Shown: positions 17,761 to 28,994, counted from the first letter of the stretch. The stretch: DNA of 64,000 bases from Prado023 sp963700395 (GCA_963700395.1 CAVOXI010000003.1:1-64000); one strand, 5' to 3'. The notes: generated by a model from the letters alone, not told the origin. Program-made: numbers and translations.

Positions 17761-18687
17761 TCAGTGCGTGGGCGCGTGGGTCACGTCACCGACCACGACG
17801 GCGACCTGGCCGCCCTCGGAGTCCACGAGCAGGGCGCCCGTCGGGCTGATGCCGGCGCCCGTCCCGACCAGGTCCCCGGCGCCCGGCCGGACCACGCTCA
17901 GGGGGGCGCCCAGGGAGATGCAGCGCTCCCGGTAGGACTCCAGGAGCCGATCCAGGGACTCGGTGTCGGTGCCGACCGCGTCCCACGCCGTGAACCAGTG
18001 CTCGATCCGCGACAGCGCACGTCCGACCAGCTTGGCCCGCCGGGGACGCTGCACGCCGGCCAGGGTCAGCGAGGTGGCGCTCGGGACCGGCAGGTCGGAC
18101 TCGGCGAGGTCGACGTTGAGCCCCACGCCCAGGACGATCGCCCCGGTCTGCGCATCACGCTCCGCGAGGATCCCGCCCACCTTGCCACCGTGGCCGCTCG
18201 GCGCGTCCTCGTCGCGGATCACGAGGTCGTTCGGCCACTTCAGGGAGACGCACACCCCGGTCACGAACTCGACGGCCTCGCTCACGGCCACGCCCGCGAG
18301 CAGCGGCAGGACCCCCCACTCATGGTCGGGGCCGGTCGGGTGCAGGACGACCGAGAACATCGCCGAGGTGCCCGCGGGCGCCTCCCAGCTGCGGTCCAGG
18401 CGCCCGCGTCCGGCTGTCTGCAGGTCGGTGACGAGCACGACGCCCGACGGGCAGCCCGCCCCCGCCAGTGCGACGCCGACGGAGTTCGTGGACGCGATCT
18501 CGGAGAACACCGTGACACTGCGCCACGAGCCACCGCCCTTGCGGATCGACTTCACGACGGCGGCCGTCCCGAGGTCCACCGGCCACTGGTCCACGTAGGC
18601 GACGCCCGAGGACCGGGGCCGCCCGTCAGGACCGGGGACGAGCAGGGCGGGAGTGGGGGCGACCGGCCCCGGAGTGGTCTCAGACAC
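17761..18687 (-). CDS. birA: Biotin--[acetyl-CoA-carboxylase] ligase
   Basis: BirA attaches biotin to the BCCP lysine of acyl-CoA carboxylases. The core has SEIASTNSVGVALA, the biotinyl-AMP loop TDLQTAGRGRLDRSW, SLKWPNDLVI and GGILAERD, followed by an SH3-like C-terminal domain (GTGAGISPTGALLV). No N-terminal DNA-binding domain is present, so it is a class I, non-repressor ligase. I chose GTG at 18687 (VSETTPGP); another GTG at 18705 would add six residues. It is divergent from accD, whose partner alpha subunit at 23631 carries the target lysine. Confidence 0.92.
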   Translation of the reverse strand: MSETTPGPVAPTPALLVPGPDGRPRSSGVAYVDQWPVDLGTAAVVKSIRKGGGSWRSVTVFSEIASTNSVGVALAGAGCPSGVVLVTDLQTAGRGRLDRSWEAPAGTSAMFSVVLHPTGPDHEWGVLPLLAGVAVSEAVEFVTGVCVSLKWPNDLVIRDEDAPSGHGGKVGGILAERDAQTGAIVLGVGLNVDLAESDLPVPSATSLTLAGVQRPRRAKLVGRALSRIEHWFTAWDAVGTDTESLDRLLESYRERCISLGAPLSVVRPGAGDLVGTGAGISPTGALLVDSEGGQVAVVVGDVTHAPTH

Positions 18688-18731
18688 AGGGATAAGGTAC
18701 TTCACGGGAGAGCTTCGCGGAGAGGGATGAG

Positions 18732-20335
<1,604 letters not shown>

Positions 20336-20339
<4 letters not shown>

Positions 20340-20576
20340 GCGCCGACGACGGCTCCGAGCCGCGGGGGGACCGACCCCTGCTGCGGATCGTCCGCGGGGA
20401 CCCCACCCCCGAGGAGCTCGCGGCGCTTGTGGCCGTGCTGGCCGCCGCCTCCGCAGGCGGGCAGGCAGCAGGGCGCCGTGGCGAGTGCCCCTGTCTCCCA
20501 GTGGGCTCCCCCGCCGAGGCTGATGCGCCCGGCTGTGGCGCCCACCGGATGGTGGGAGTCGTCGCTACCGAGGTGA
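20336..20576 (+). CDS. accE: Acyl-CoA carboxylase epsilon subunit (frameshifted near 20480)
   Basis: A small subunit that stabilises actinobacterial acyl-CoA carboxylase holoenzymes. The N-terminal half contains LLRIVRGDPTPEELAALVAV, the hallmark of the epsilon family. The existing frame then becomes Cys-rich and unlike the family. Shifting by one base near 20475-20490 gives SQWAPPPRLMRP and finally GWWESSLPR, ending at 20576; this restores the family's Trp/Pro-rich tail. The GTG at 20336 overlaps the accD stop, so the two are coupled. The corrected protein is about 80 residues. Confidence 0.8.
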
Positions 20577-20634
20577 GCTGCCACGCCACCGGACTGCCAC
20601 GGTGAGCACGTCATCCTGCCATTAGGCTGCGGCC

Positions 20635-22883
20635 GTGATCTCCGATCGGCCCTTCGCGGATGGCCGGCACACGGCTGTCTTCGTCTTCAACGAGCTCAGG
20701 GCGGACGGCGGACGACTGACCCAGTCCTGGCTCGCGCGACTGCGGGCGTTCGCGGAGGCCGGGTGGGCCACTCATGCCGTCCTGATCAACAAGGACCCCC
20801 GCCTGCAGTCGACGGTCCGCTCGCTGGTCGCCGACGGGCGGTTCCCCTCCGACACCGGGCTGCACCACTACGCCCTGCGGGACCGCCGGATCCGCGCCTC
20901 GTGGTGGGGTCCGCTGCCGCCGGGGGCGTCGATAGACCCCCGTGTCGGTGACTGGCTGGACTGGCTGACCGCCCAGGTCCCCGGGGCGGTCGTGTTCGCC
21001 GACTCCCCGGCCGCCTACCCGTACCTCGCGGCCATGAGCAACCCGCTGGTGGCCCGGGTCGCCGCGATCCACCTGAACCACCTGACAGCCCCTGAGAAGG
21101 GGCCGCGGTCGGCGCTGACCGCGCGCTTCGCCGAGCGGTTCGCCGACCATCAGGAGGCCTTCGACGCCCTGGTCGTGCTCACCGAGGCCCAGGCCGAGGA
21201 CCTCAGGATCCGCTTCGGTGCAGACACGCCCACGCACGTGATCCCTCCCGCGGTCCAGGCACCGACCGCGCCGCTGGCGCGTCGGCCATGGATCGCATCC
21301 GGGTGACCCCGACGCCGTGAGCACCCGACGGATCGTCTCCGTCGGCCCGCTGGAGCCCGCTGCACGACACGACCACGTGGTCCGCGCTGCCACGGCGGCG
21401 CTGGTCGCCGACCCGGGTCTCACCCTCGATATTGTCGGGGAGGGCGAGGCGGGTGACGCGCTGCTGGCCCTGGCCGACGAGCTGGGCATGGGCGGGCGGG
21501 TCCGCATCGTCGCCCCGAGCGCCGACGAGTTCGCGCCCTTCGACGGGGCCGTGCTGAGTGTGTGGGCAGGACGCCGGGAGTCGATGCCGCTGGCGATCCT
21601 GCGGTCGCTCGCCGTCGGGGTCCCGGTCGTCGCGTATGACGTCAGGTACGGCCCCGCTGAGCTGCTCGGGGATCCGGTCGCGGGCGAGGTCGTCGCGCAG
21701 GGGGACCTCGACGCCCTGGCGGCGGCCATCGAGCGCCGGACGGCTGCGCAGTACGGCAGCCGCAGGCGGCTGATCCGACCGGGGAGGTGATCGCGGCCAC
21801 CGGAGCCGTCCTGCGCCGCTGCGCCCCGCGCGCCGTCTGGGGACGCTGGACGGCCATGGCCGCGGAGCTGGCGGACCGGGCCTGCGACCACCGCTCACCG
21901 AGCCTGCTCGTGGAGTCCCTGACCACCACGACACGGGTCCTGCGGATGCCCGGGGTGCTCGCCGACTCGGCCAGCGCGCTGACGGCCTGGTCGTGCGAGC
22001 TGGACGGCCTTGCCGAGCCGGCGGGCTGGGTGATCGACCCGCCACCGGTCAGCGGCGTCGAGGACGTCGAGGACGAGGACCTGCCGGTCCACCCGCACGC
22101 AGCGGGGCCGACCCGTGAGGTGGTCGCGCAGGTTCGCTCCAACGCGCTGGCCTTCGTGGCCAACGAGACCGGGGCGTTCCGGGTCGAGTTCACCGACGGG
22201 ACGACGACCGTGCCGCTGCTGACCACCAGCTTCGAGCCGCGGATCATCGCGTCCCGGATCGGTGCGGCGACCCTCGAGCGCCATCCGGATGGCAGCGTGT
22301 GGGTCAGCCCCGCGCCGTGAGCTGCTGCTGGCCACGAACGTCGATGGCCGGCTGCTCGTGCGGATCGGTGCGGATGGGGCGCCCAGCGACATCACCCACG
22401 CCCTGGACTGGGTCGTCGACATCGACTGGGCGAACCTCACCGCGACGCCCGAGGGCGCGACGTTCACCGGGGTCCTGCGGGCCACAGGCATCGCCCCGGC
22501 AGATGACTCGCCGCCGGCGATCTGCGTGGCCGACGTGGGCGGCTTCTCGCGCACCGTCGGGCTGCTGCACTACACCGCGGAGCCCACCATCGACGACCTG
22601 GACTGGTCGGCACCCGTCGCGGGGGTGATCGAGACCGACCCGCTCGTGGCCACCACGGACCTCGCCCGTGGGGCACTGGCCCTGCACGTCGGGTTCCGGG
22701 GCCTCCTGGTGCCCATCGGCGGGCTGTGGACCCACGGCCGCCGCTCCCCCATGCACCTGTCCTGCCCGCGGGGGGTGGTGACCCTGCTCCCCTCCCCCGG
22801 GGGCCGCGTGCTCGTCGCGCCCGGGGAGGGGCTACCGGGCGCGGACGTCCGGCGCGATCCGAGGGGCCGTGGGCCGTGGGTGA
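20635..22883 (+). CDS. GT-B family glycosyltransferase, TarM/Gtf-like, with long C-terminal extension (multiple frameshifts)
   Basis: Three or four adjoining frames together encode one protein. Frame A (20635-21280) is an N-terminal GT-B half: AVFVFNELRADGG, then LNHLTAPEK. Frame B (about 21280-21765) carries IVSVGPLEPAARHD, LDIVGEGEAG, ESMPLAILRSLAVG and VVAYDVRYGPAELLG, resembling TarM/poly(glycerol-phosphate) glucosyltransferase C-terminal halves. Frame C (about 21765-22315) and frame D (about 22315-22850) give a Ser/Thr/Asp-rich extension with repeated beta-strand patterns such as FVANETGAFRVEFTDG and LLLATNVDGRLLVRIG. The end is uncertain; I favour the TGA at 22881-22883, overlapping maf. 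The likely role is glycosylation of a wall polymer, and the extension has no name I recognise. Confidence 0.65.
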
Positions 22884-23538
22884 GCCGATCCGGAGCACCG
22901 TGCTCGTCCTGGGATCGGCCTCCCCGGCCCGGGCCACGCTGCTGCGAGCGGCCGGGATCACGCCGGTCATCCAGCACAGCCGGGTGGACGAGGAGGCCCT
23001 GATCGCCGCTGCCGGCGAGCTGGTGGCCGACCCTGGCGCCCTGACCCAGATGCTGGCCTCGGCCAAGGCCCAGGACGTCGCCGACCAGGTCAGGTCCGCA
23101 GCCGTCCCCGGCGTGCCGCCCGGCGCGAGGGTGCTGGTGGTGGGCGCCGACTCGATGCTCGACTTCGATGGCCGGGTGCTCGGCAAGGCCCGCAGCGCCC
23201 AGGAGGTCCGTGACCGGTGGGCGGCCATGTCCGGGCGGACGGGCGTCCTGGTCACCGGCCACACCGTCATCGACGTCGATACCGGGCACGCTGTGGAGCG
23301 AGCGGTCGCCACCACGATCAGGTTCGGGCGCCCGGATCCCGTGGAGCTCGAGGCGTACATCGCCTCGGGGGAGCCCCTGGCGGTGGCCGGGTCGTGCACG
23401 ATCGACGGCCTCGGAGGGCCGTTCATCGACGGGATCGAGGGCGATCACTCGAACGTGATCGGGTTGGCCCTGCCCACCCTGAGGGCACTCGTGGCCCAGC
23501 TCGGAGTGCGCTGGACGGACCTCTGGGACCGCGCCTGA
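22876..23538 (+). CDS. maf: Maf family nucleotide pyrophosphatase
   Basis: A 220-residue septum-formation or housecleaning pyrophosphatase that hydrolyses non-canonical or canonical nucleoside triphosphates. LVLGSASPARATLLRAAG is the N-terminal substrate loop, VVGADSMLDFDGRVLGKA the catalytic region, and GSCTIDGLGGPFIDGIEGD the family's C-terminal motif. The GTG at 22876 (VGEPIRS) is the start that leads directly into the first strand; a longer upstream frame is GC-rich noise. It lies between the carboxylase subunit genes, a common actinobacterial arrangement. The overlap with the preceding glycosyltransferase depends on how that gene is corrected. Confidence 0.93.
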   Translation: MGEPIRSTVLVLGSASPARATLLRAAGITPVIQHSRVDEEALIAAAGELVADPGALTQMLASAKAQDVADQVRSAAVPGVPPGARVLVVGADSMLDFDGRVLGKARSAQEVRDRWAAMSGRTGVLVTGHTVIDVDTGHAVERAVATTIRFGRPDPVELEAYIASGEPLAVAGSCTIDGLGGPFIDGIEGDHSNVIGLALPTLRALVAQLGVRWTDLWDRA

Positions 23539-23630
23539 CGGGTGGCCGCAGGATGGGAGGCACCGCCTCCGTAGGATGACTGGCGAGTCGCCCGGAATCG
23601 GGCCCCGGAGTGCGTGTGAGGGGTGCGGGA

Positions 23631-25394
23631 ATGAAGAAGGTACTGATCGCCAACCGCGGTGAGATCGCCATCCGGGTGGCACGCGCGTGCCGGGATGCGG
23701 GCATCGCCTCGGTGGCGGTGTACGCCGACCCCGACCGTGACGCCCTGCACGTGAAGGCCGCCGACGAGGCGTTCGCCCTCGGGGGCACCACCGCGGCCGA
23801 GACGTACCTGGTGTTCGACAAGCTCCTGGACGTTGCCCGCCGCAGCGGCGCCGACGCCGTCCACCCCGGGTACGGGTTCCTGTCCGAGAACGCCGACTTC
23901 GCCCAGGCCGTCGTGGACGCCGGGCTCACGTGGATCGGTCCGCCGCCGTCGGCCATCCGCGACCTCGGCGACAAGGTGTCCGCCCGGCACATCGCCGCTC
24001 GCGCGGGCGCGCCCCAGGTGCGCGGCACCGCCGACCCGGTCACCGGTGCGGACGAGGTGGTCGCGTTCGCCGAGGAGGTCGGGCTCCCGATCGCCATCAA
24101 GGCGGCCTTCGGTGGCGGCGGCCGCGGCCTGAAGGTCGCGCGCACCCTGGAGGAGATCCCGGAGCTGTACGACTCGGCCGTGCGCGAGGCCGTGGCCGCG
24201 TTCGGGCGCGGCGAGTGCTTCGTCGAGCAGTACCTCGACAGCCCCCGGCACGTCGAGACCCAGGTGCTCGCCGACCAGCACGGCAACGTCGTGGTCGTCT
24301 CCACCCGCGACTGCTCGCTGCAGCGCCGGCACCAGAAGCTCGTCGAGGAGGCCCCCGCACCGTTCCTGACCGACGAGCAGGTCGAACGGCTCTACACGTC
24401 GAGCAAGGCGATCGTGCGCGAGGCCGGCTACTACGGGGCCGGCACGTGCGAGTTCCTCGTCGGCAAGGACGGCACGATCTCCTTCCTGGAGGTCAACACC
24501 CGCCTGCAGGTCGAGCACCCGGTGACCGAGGAGGTCTCGGGCATCGACCTGGTCCGCGAGCAGTTCCGGATCGCAGACGGCGAGGAGCTCGGCTACGACG
24601 ACCCGCCGCTGCGCGGGCACTCCATCGAGTTCCGCATCAACGGCGAGGACCCCGGCCGCAACTTCCTGCCGGCCCCGGGCGCGCTGGCGGTCTGGAAGCC
24701 CCCGTCCGGCCCCGGGATCCGCATCGACGGAGGCTTCCAGCAGGGCGACGAGATCGGCGGGAACTTCGACTCGCTGCTGGCCAAGCTGATCGTCACCGGC
24801 CATGACCGGCAGCAGGCCATCGAGCGCTCCCGGCGCGCCCTGGCGGAGTTCGAGGTCGAGGGCATCGCCACCGCCATCACCTTCCACCGCAAGGTCGTCT
24901 CCGACCCGGCCTTCGCGCCGGCGGACCCCGACGCAGCGTTCACGGTCCACACCCGGTGGATCGAGACGGAGTTCGTCAACGACATCCCGGCCTACTCAGG
25001 TTCCGCGTCCGGTCTCGCCGAGCCGGAGGCGCGGTCGTCCGTGGTCGTCGAGGTGGGCGGCAAGCGCGTCGAGGTGAGCCTCCCCGAGGGCATCTCCCTG
25101 GGCGGCGGCGGGGGCGCGACGGCGAAGAAGTCCGCCCCCAAGCGCGCCACCAAGAAGGCCGGCGGGGGCGCGACCGGCGACTCGCTGGCCGCGCCCATGC
25201 AGGGCACCATCGTGAAGATCGCGGTCGCGGAGGGGCAGGAGGTCGCGGCCGGCGACCTGGTCGTGGTCCTCGAGGCGATGAAGATGGAGCAGCCGCTCAA
25301 CGCGCACAAGGCCGGCGTGATCACCGCTCTGACCGCCGAGGTCGGCGCGACCGTGCCGACCGGCACCGTGCTCTGCGAGATCAAGGACGTCTGA
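23631..25394 (+). CDS. accA: Acetyl/propionyl-CoA carboxylase alpha subunit (biotin carboxylase + BCCP)
   Basis: A 587-residue two-function chain. Residues about 1-445 form biotin carboxylase: KKVLIANRGEIAIRVARACR, the Gly-rich ATP loop FGGGGRGLKVA and FLEVNTRLQVEHPVTE. A low-complexity linker (GGGGGATAKKSAPKRATKK) leads to the biotinyl domain, whose lysine lies in LEAMKMEQPLNAH. The ATG at 23631 begins the canonical N-terminus. It works with AccD and AccE and is a substrate for BirA at 17761-18687. It is convergent with the amidotransferase across a repeat-filled spacer. Confidence 0.95.
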   Translation: MKKVLIANRGEIAIRVARACRDAGIASVAVYADPDRDALHVKAADEAFALGGTTAAETYLVFDKLLDVARRSGADAVHPGYGFLSENADFAQAVVDAGLTWIGPPPSAIRDLGDKVSARHIAARAGAPQVRGTADPVTGADEVVAFAEEVGLPIAIKAAFGGGGRGLKVARTLEEIPELYDSAVREAVAAFGRGECFVEQYLDSPRHVETQVLADQHGNVVVVSTRDCSLQRRHQKLVEEAPAPFLTDEQVERLYTSSKAIVREAGYYGAGTCEFLVGKDGTISFLEVNTRLQVEHPVTEEVSGIDLVREQFRIADGEELGYDDPPLRGHSIEFRINGEDPGRNFLPAPGALAVWKPPSGPGIRIDGGFQQGDEIGGNFDSLLAKLIVTGHDRQQAIERSRRALAEFEVEGIATAITFHRKVVSDPAFAPADPDAAFTVHTRWIETEFVNDIPAYSGSASGLAEPEARSSVVVEVGGKRVEVSLPEGISLGGGGGATAKKSAPKRATKKAGGGATGDSLAAPMQGTIVKIAVAEGQEVAAGDLVVVLEAMKMEQPLNAHKAGVITALTAEVGATVPTGTVLCEIKDV

Positions 25395-25397
25395 ACG

Positions 25398-25492
25398 GGC
25401 ATTCCCCGCCACTCCGAGGGGCCCGTGCGCGTTGCGCGCCACATGCGGCGTGGAACGCGCGGACCCCGGGCGGGGTGGCGGGGAACGCGCGG
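25398..25492. repeat. Copies of the GTGGCGGGGAACGCGCG intergenic motif
   Basis: GTGGCGGGGAACGCGCGG occurs at 25475-25492, and a related inverted form GGCATTCCCCGCCAC at 25398-25412. The same 18 bases recur at 63982-63999. These fill the spacer after the carboxylase alpha subunit, before the tandem repeat. Confidence 0.7.
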
Positions 25493-25502
25493 TGTGGGCG
25501 CG

Positions 25503-25617
25503 CTTGGGGGCCGTTGCGCGCCGTGTTGGGCGCTCGGGGCCGATGCGCGCCATGCTGGGCGCTCGGGGCCGTTGCGCGCCGTGTTGGGCGCTTGGGGCCG
25601 TGCGCGCCGTGTTGGGG
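25503..25617. repeat. Tandem repeat, four units of about 29 bp
   Basis: Units begin at about 25503, 25533, 25562 and 25591 and share GGGGCCGTTGCGCGCCGTG followed by TTGGG. The units are contiguous without spacers, so it is not a CRISPR array. It lies between convergent genes and may be a minisatellite or contribute to transcription termination. Confidence 0.85.
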
Positions 25618-25633
25618 CCGGGGCGCTGCTGGG

Positions 25634-26464
25634 TTACGCGTGGACGGGGGCGAAGGGGCGCATCTCGTCCTCGCCGGGACGCACGACGCCGCACGTGGAC
25701 TCGGGGACCTCCCTCCAGGCGCCCTCCAGGTCACCCAGGGGCTCCGAGACGATCAGGCGCGTCTCGTCGGAGACGGAGTGCAGCATGGGGTTGTCGGGGT
25801 ACCTGGCGCGCAGCGTCGCGACGTTCGTGCTGTGGAACAGGGAGCGGGACTGGCCCTCGCTCGAGTAGCGGAACGCCCAGATGCTCGTGCCATCGGTGGT
25901 TGCCACCGTCATCTGGATGGGGTTCGCGACCCCGTGGCGGTGGCCGGTGTCCTCGATGAACCCGACCGCGCGCTCGACCCCCTTCAGCGGGTCGTCCTGC
26001 AGCCCCATCGTCAGCGCCAGGTAGAAGAACATCTCGGAGTCGGTCGAGCCCTCGATCATCGGGAACAGCGAGGCGTCCACAGCGAAGGCCAGGTCCCGCT
26101 TCACCGTCGCGAACTCGCGGATCAGCCCGTTGTGCATGAACAGCCAGCTCTGGTACCGGAACGGGTGGCAGTTGGTCTGCTGGATGGCGCCCCCGGTCGA
26201 GGCGCGCACGTGCGCGAACACCAGCGGCGAGGTCAGGTGCCTGGCGAGGTCGGCGAGGTTGCGGTCGTTCCACGCCGGCTCGGTGCTGTGGAAGACCCCT
26301 GGCGTGTCACCCACCCCGTACCAGCCCAGGCCGAAGCCGTCACCGTTGGTGGTGGTGGCGCCCATGCGTGAGTGCAGGCTCTGGTCGATCAGCGAATGCT
26401 TCGGGGTGAGCAGGAGCTCCGCGACGGGGATCGTCGATCCCGAATAGGCCATCCAGCGACACAT
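25634..26464 (-). CDS. Class II glutamine amidotransferase (YafJ/EgtC-like)
   Basis: A 276-residue N-terminal-nucleophile hydrolase. It begins MCRWMAYSG, putting Cys at position 2 as the family requires after Met removal. Other family features are NGDGFGLGWYG, FAHVRASTGGAIQQTNCHPF and WLFMHNGLI with the oxyanion-hole Asn-Gly. The ATG at 26464 is preceded by GGAGG, and extended upstream frames are antisense to hypE. It is 35 bases downstream of hypE and transcribed the same way. No synthase partner is fused, so the acceptor of the released ammonia or the gamma-glutamyl substrate is unknown. EgtC (ergothioneine) is one relative, but no other egt gene is in the window. Confidence 0.85.
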   Translation of the reverse strand: MCRWMAYSGSTIPVAELLLTPKHSLIDQSLHSRMGATTTNGDGFGLGWYGVGDTPGVFHSTEPAWNDRNLADLARHLTSPLVFAHVRASTGGAIQQTNCHPFRYQSWLFMHNGLIREFATVKRDLAFAVDASLFPMIEGSTDSEMFFYLALTMGLQDDPLKGVERAVGFIEDTGHRHGVANPIQMTVATTDGTSIWAFRYSSEGQSRSLFHSTNVATLRARYPDNPMLHSVSDETRLIVSEPLGDLEGAWREVPESTCGVVRPGEDEMRPFAPVHA

Positions 26465-26498
26465 TGCGCACCTCCAGCTCGTCCCTCCAGCAGGTCTA

Positions 26499-27587
26499 TC
26501 AGCAGATGCGGGGCAGTTGCTCGGCAAGCGGGAGGTCGACCACGCGGGTGCCACCGATCCCGGTCCGCGCCACGACCACGCCCGGGTGCTCGGTGGTGAC
26601 CGTCCCGATCCGGGTGGACAGGCGGCCGACGTCGGTCCCGCGCATGATCTCCAACGCCTGCTCGGCGTCAGCGGCGCGCACGAGCACCACGGCCTTGCCC
26701 TCGTTGGCGATGTACAGCGGGTCCAGTCCGAGGAAGCCGCAGGCCGCGCGCACCGCATCGGGGACCGGCACGTCGCGCTCGATGATCGCGATCCCGGTGG
26801 CGCTCGCGTGCGCGATCTCGTTCAGGGTGGCGGCCACGCCGCCGCGCGTGGGGTCGCGCATCATCGAGACCCCCACCCCCGCCCTGATCAGGGCCTGCGT
26901 CATGGGCGTCAGCGGAGCGGAGTCCGTCACCAGGTCCGCGCCGAACTCGAGGCCGTCGCGGACGCTGAGCACGGCGATCCCGTGCATGCCGATCGGCCCC
27001 GACAGCAGCACCGCATCCCCGGGGCGCACCTCGGCGGGGCCGAGGCGGAGCCCCGGTGGGACCAGCCCGACGCCCGACGTGTTGAGGTAGACCCCGTCGC
27101 CGTGCCCGAGGTCGACGACCTTCGTGTCGCCGGTGACGATCGAGACCCCCGCGGCCCGTGCGGCGGCGCCCATGGTCTGGGCGATGATGCCCAGCTCATC
27201 GAGGGCCATGCCCTCCTCGAGGATCGCGCCCACCGACAGCGCCAGTGGCAGCGCGCCGCTGACCGCCAGGTCGTTGACGGTCCCGTTGACCGCGAGGTCG
27301 CCGATGTTCCCGCCGGGGAAGAACCTCGGACGCACGACGTACGAGTCCGTGGTGAAGGCCAGTCGCAAGCCCGCCGGGTCGCCGGGCGCGCCGAGCTCCA
27401 GGACCGCTGCATCGCCGAGCTGGGCCAGCACGTCGGCCAGCGGGGTCCGGTCGAAGGCGGGGAGGAACAGGTGCTCGACCAGCTCCGCGGACAGCCGCCC
27501 CCCGCCGCCATGGCCCATCACGACGTTGGGGTGGTCGCGCAGGGGCAACGGGCAGGACCAGGAGGTGACGTCGAGGGGCTCACTCAC
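26499..27587 (-). CDS. hypE: Carbamoyl dehydratase, [NiFe]-hydrogenase maturation
   Basis: HypE (362 residues) dehydrates the thiocarbamate on its C-terminal Cys to thiocyanate and gives cyanide to the HypC-HypD complex. The sequence ends LPRIC, keeping the essential C-terminal Cys. GHGGGGRLSAELVEHLF is the N-terminal ATP-binding motif, and RDPTRGGVAATLNEIA belongs to the PurM-like fold. The GTG at 27587 overlaps the hypD stop (GTGA). It is complete and without frame breaks. Confidence 0.95.
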   Translation of the reverse strand: MSEPLDVTSWSCPLPLRDHPNVVMGHGGGGRLSAELVEHLFLPAFDRTPLADVLAQLGDAAVLELGAPGDPAGLRLAFTTDSYVVRPRFFPGGNIGDLAVNGTVNDLAVSGALPLALSVGAILEEGMALDELGIIAQTMGAAARAAGVSIVTGDTKVVDLGHGDGVYLNTSGVGLVPPGLRLGPAEVRPGDAVLLSGPIGMHGIAVLSVRDGLEFGADLVTDSAPLTPMTQALIRAGVGVSMMRDPTRGGVAATLNEIAHASATGIAIIERDVPVPDAVRAACGFLGLDPLYIANEGKAVVLVRAADAEQALEIMRGTDVGRLSTRIGTVTTEHPGVVVARTGIGGTRVVDLPLAEQLPRIC

Positions 27588-28684
27588 GTGACGACCCCGT
27601 CGATCCGGCGGAACTGGTAGTAGGCCGCGCACGCGCCCTCACTGGACACCATCGGCGCGCCCAGGGGCGTTCGTGGGGTGCAGTCCGCGCCGAACGCCTC
27701 GCACTCGAACGGCTTGATCAGGCCCTGGAGGACCTCACCGGCCCGGCAGCGCGCGGACTCCGTGGTCACGATCCCTGCGACATCGAAGCGCACCTCGGCG
27801 TCGAACGCCGAGTACGCGTCCGCCAGTCGCCAGCCCGACTGCGGGATCACGCCGATGCCGCGCCAGGCCCGGTCGCACACGGTGAACACCTCGTCGACCA
27901 CGGCCCGGGCCGCGGGGTTGCCGTCTGGCGCGACTGCCCGCGGGTAGGCGTTCTCCAGCTCCGCGCGACCCTCCTCGAGCTGGTGGACCGCCCGCCGGAT
28001 CCCCTCGAGGACGTCCAGGGGCTCGAATCCGGTGACCACGATCGGCACCCGGTACCTGTCCACGAGCGGCACGTACTGGGCCATGCCCATCACCGTGCAC
28101 ACGTGCCCGGCGGCCAGGAACCCCTGGACCCGGCACGACGGGGAGTCCATGATCGCGGTGATCGCCGGGGGCACGAGGACGTGCGAGACCAGCAGCGAGT
28201 AGTTGGCGATCCCCTGCTGCTTGGCGACCTTGACGGTCATGGCGTTCGCCGGGGCGGTCGTCTCGAAGCCGATCCCGAAGAAGACCACCTGCTTGTCGGG
28301 GTTCTCCTGGGCGATCCGCACGGCGTCCAGCGGCGAGTAGACGATCCTGACGTCCCCGCCGGCGCTGCGGACGCGGAACAGGTCACCGGCGGACCCGGGC
28401 ACCCGGATCATGTCCCCGAACGAGCAGAAGATGACGCCGGGCATCGCGGCGATCGCCAGGGCGCGGTCGATCGTCTCCAGCGGGGTCACGCACACCGGGC
28501 ATCCCGGACCGTGGATCATCTCCACGCCCTCGGGCAGCAGCTGGTCGATGCCGTTGCGGACGATGGTGTGCGTCTGCCCGCCGCACACCTCCATCAGCGC
28601 CCACGGGCGGGTGACCGTCGCGGCGATGTCGTCGAGCAGGCGGCGGGCGAGCTCCGGGTCGCCGAACTCGTCGAGGTACTTCAT
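27584..28684 (-). CDS. hypD: Hydrogenase formation protein HypD
   Basis: HypD (366 residues) is the Fe-S scaffold on which Fe(CN)2CO is assembled together with HypC. The essential Cys motifs are present: MEVCGGQTHT near residue 35, HGPGCPVCV near 65, and the C-terminal cluster ligands in FECEAFGADCTPRTPLG. The ATG at 28684 overlaps the hypC stop by 4 bases. The order hypF-C-D-E with start/stop overlaps at hypC/hypD and hypD/hypE suggests one transcript. Confidence 0.96.
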   Translation of the reverse strand: MKYLDEFGDPELARRLLDDIAATVTRPWALMEVCGGQTHTIVRNGIDQLLPEGVEMIHGPGCPVCVTPLETIDRALAIAAMPGVIFCSFGDMIRVPGSAGDLFRVRSAGGDVRIVYSPLDAVRIAQENPDKQVVFFGIGFETTAPANAMTVKVAKQQGIANYSLLVSHVLVPPAITAIMDSPSCRVQGFLAAGHVCTVMGMAQYVPLVDRYRVPIVVTGFEPLDVLEGIRRAVHQLEEGRAELENAYPRAVAPDGNPAARAVVDEVFTVCDRAWRGIGVIPQSGWRLADAYSAFDAEVRFDVAGIVTTESARCRAGEVLQGLIKPFECEAFGADCTPRTPLGAPMVSSEGACAAYYQFRRIDGVVT

Positions 28685-28974
28685 CGGGCAGTCCGCGCGG
28701 CCGCGCCAGGCTCCTGTCCGTCCGCCGCGCCGGGGGTGAGCTCCTGCTCCAGGAGCCCGACGCTGCGCATCAGCTCGAGGGTCTCCAGGGCGGAGGCCTC
28801 ATCGAGCCTCGTCAGCGCGAAGCCGACATGGACGATCGTGTAGTCGCCGACCTCGACCTCCGGGACATAGGCGAGGCAGACCTCCTTGCGGATGCCGCCG
28901 AAGTCCACGGTCGCCATGCGCATGCCGTGGACCTCCCACACGGTGTCGACCCTGCCGGGCACCCCGAGACACAC
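28681..28974 (-). CDS. hypC: HypC/HybG/HupF family hydrogenase maturation chaperone
   Basis: A 97-residue chaperone that carries the iron centre between HypD and the hydrogenase large subunit. It begins with GTG then Cys-Leu-Gly-Val-Pro-Gly, the obligatory N-terminal Cys motif, and includes GDYTIVHVGFALTRLDE typical of the beta-barrel core. I chose GTG at 28974 because any longer start would bury the essential Cys2. The C-terminus has about 20 extra residues rich in Ala and Gln. It begins about 20 bases after the hypF stop. Confidence 0.94.
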   Translation of the reverse strand: MCLGVPGRVDTVWEVHGMRMATVDFGGIRKEVCLAYVPEVEVGDYTIVHVGFALTRLDEASALETLELMRSVGLLEQELTPGAADGQEPGAAARTAR

Positions 28975-28994
28975 GGTCGGCCTCCTCGGTGCCG

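Noticed and set aside
25503..25617. CRISPR array
   Set aside because: The repeat is about 29 bp but the units are contiguous with no spacers, and there are no cas genes.
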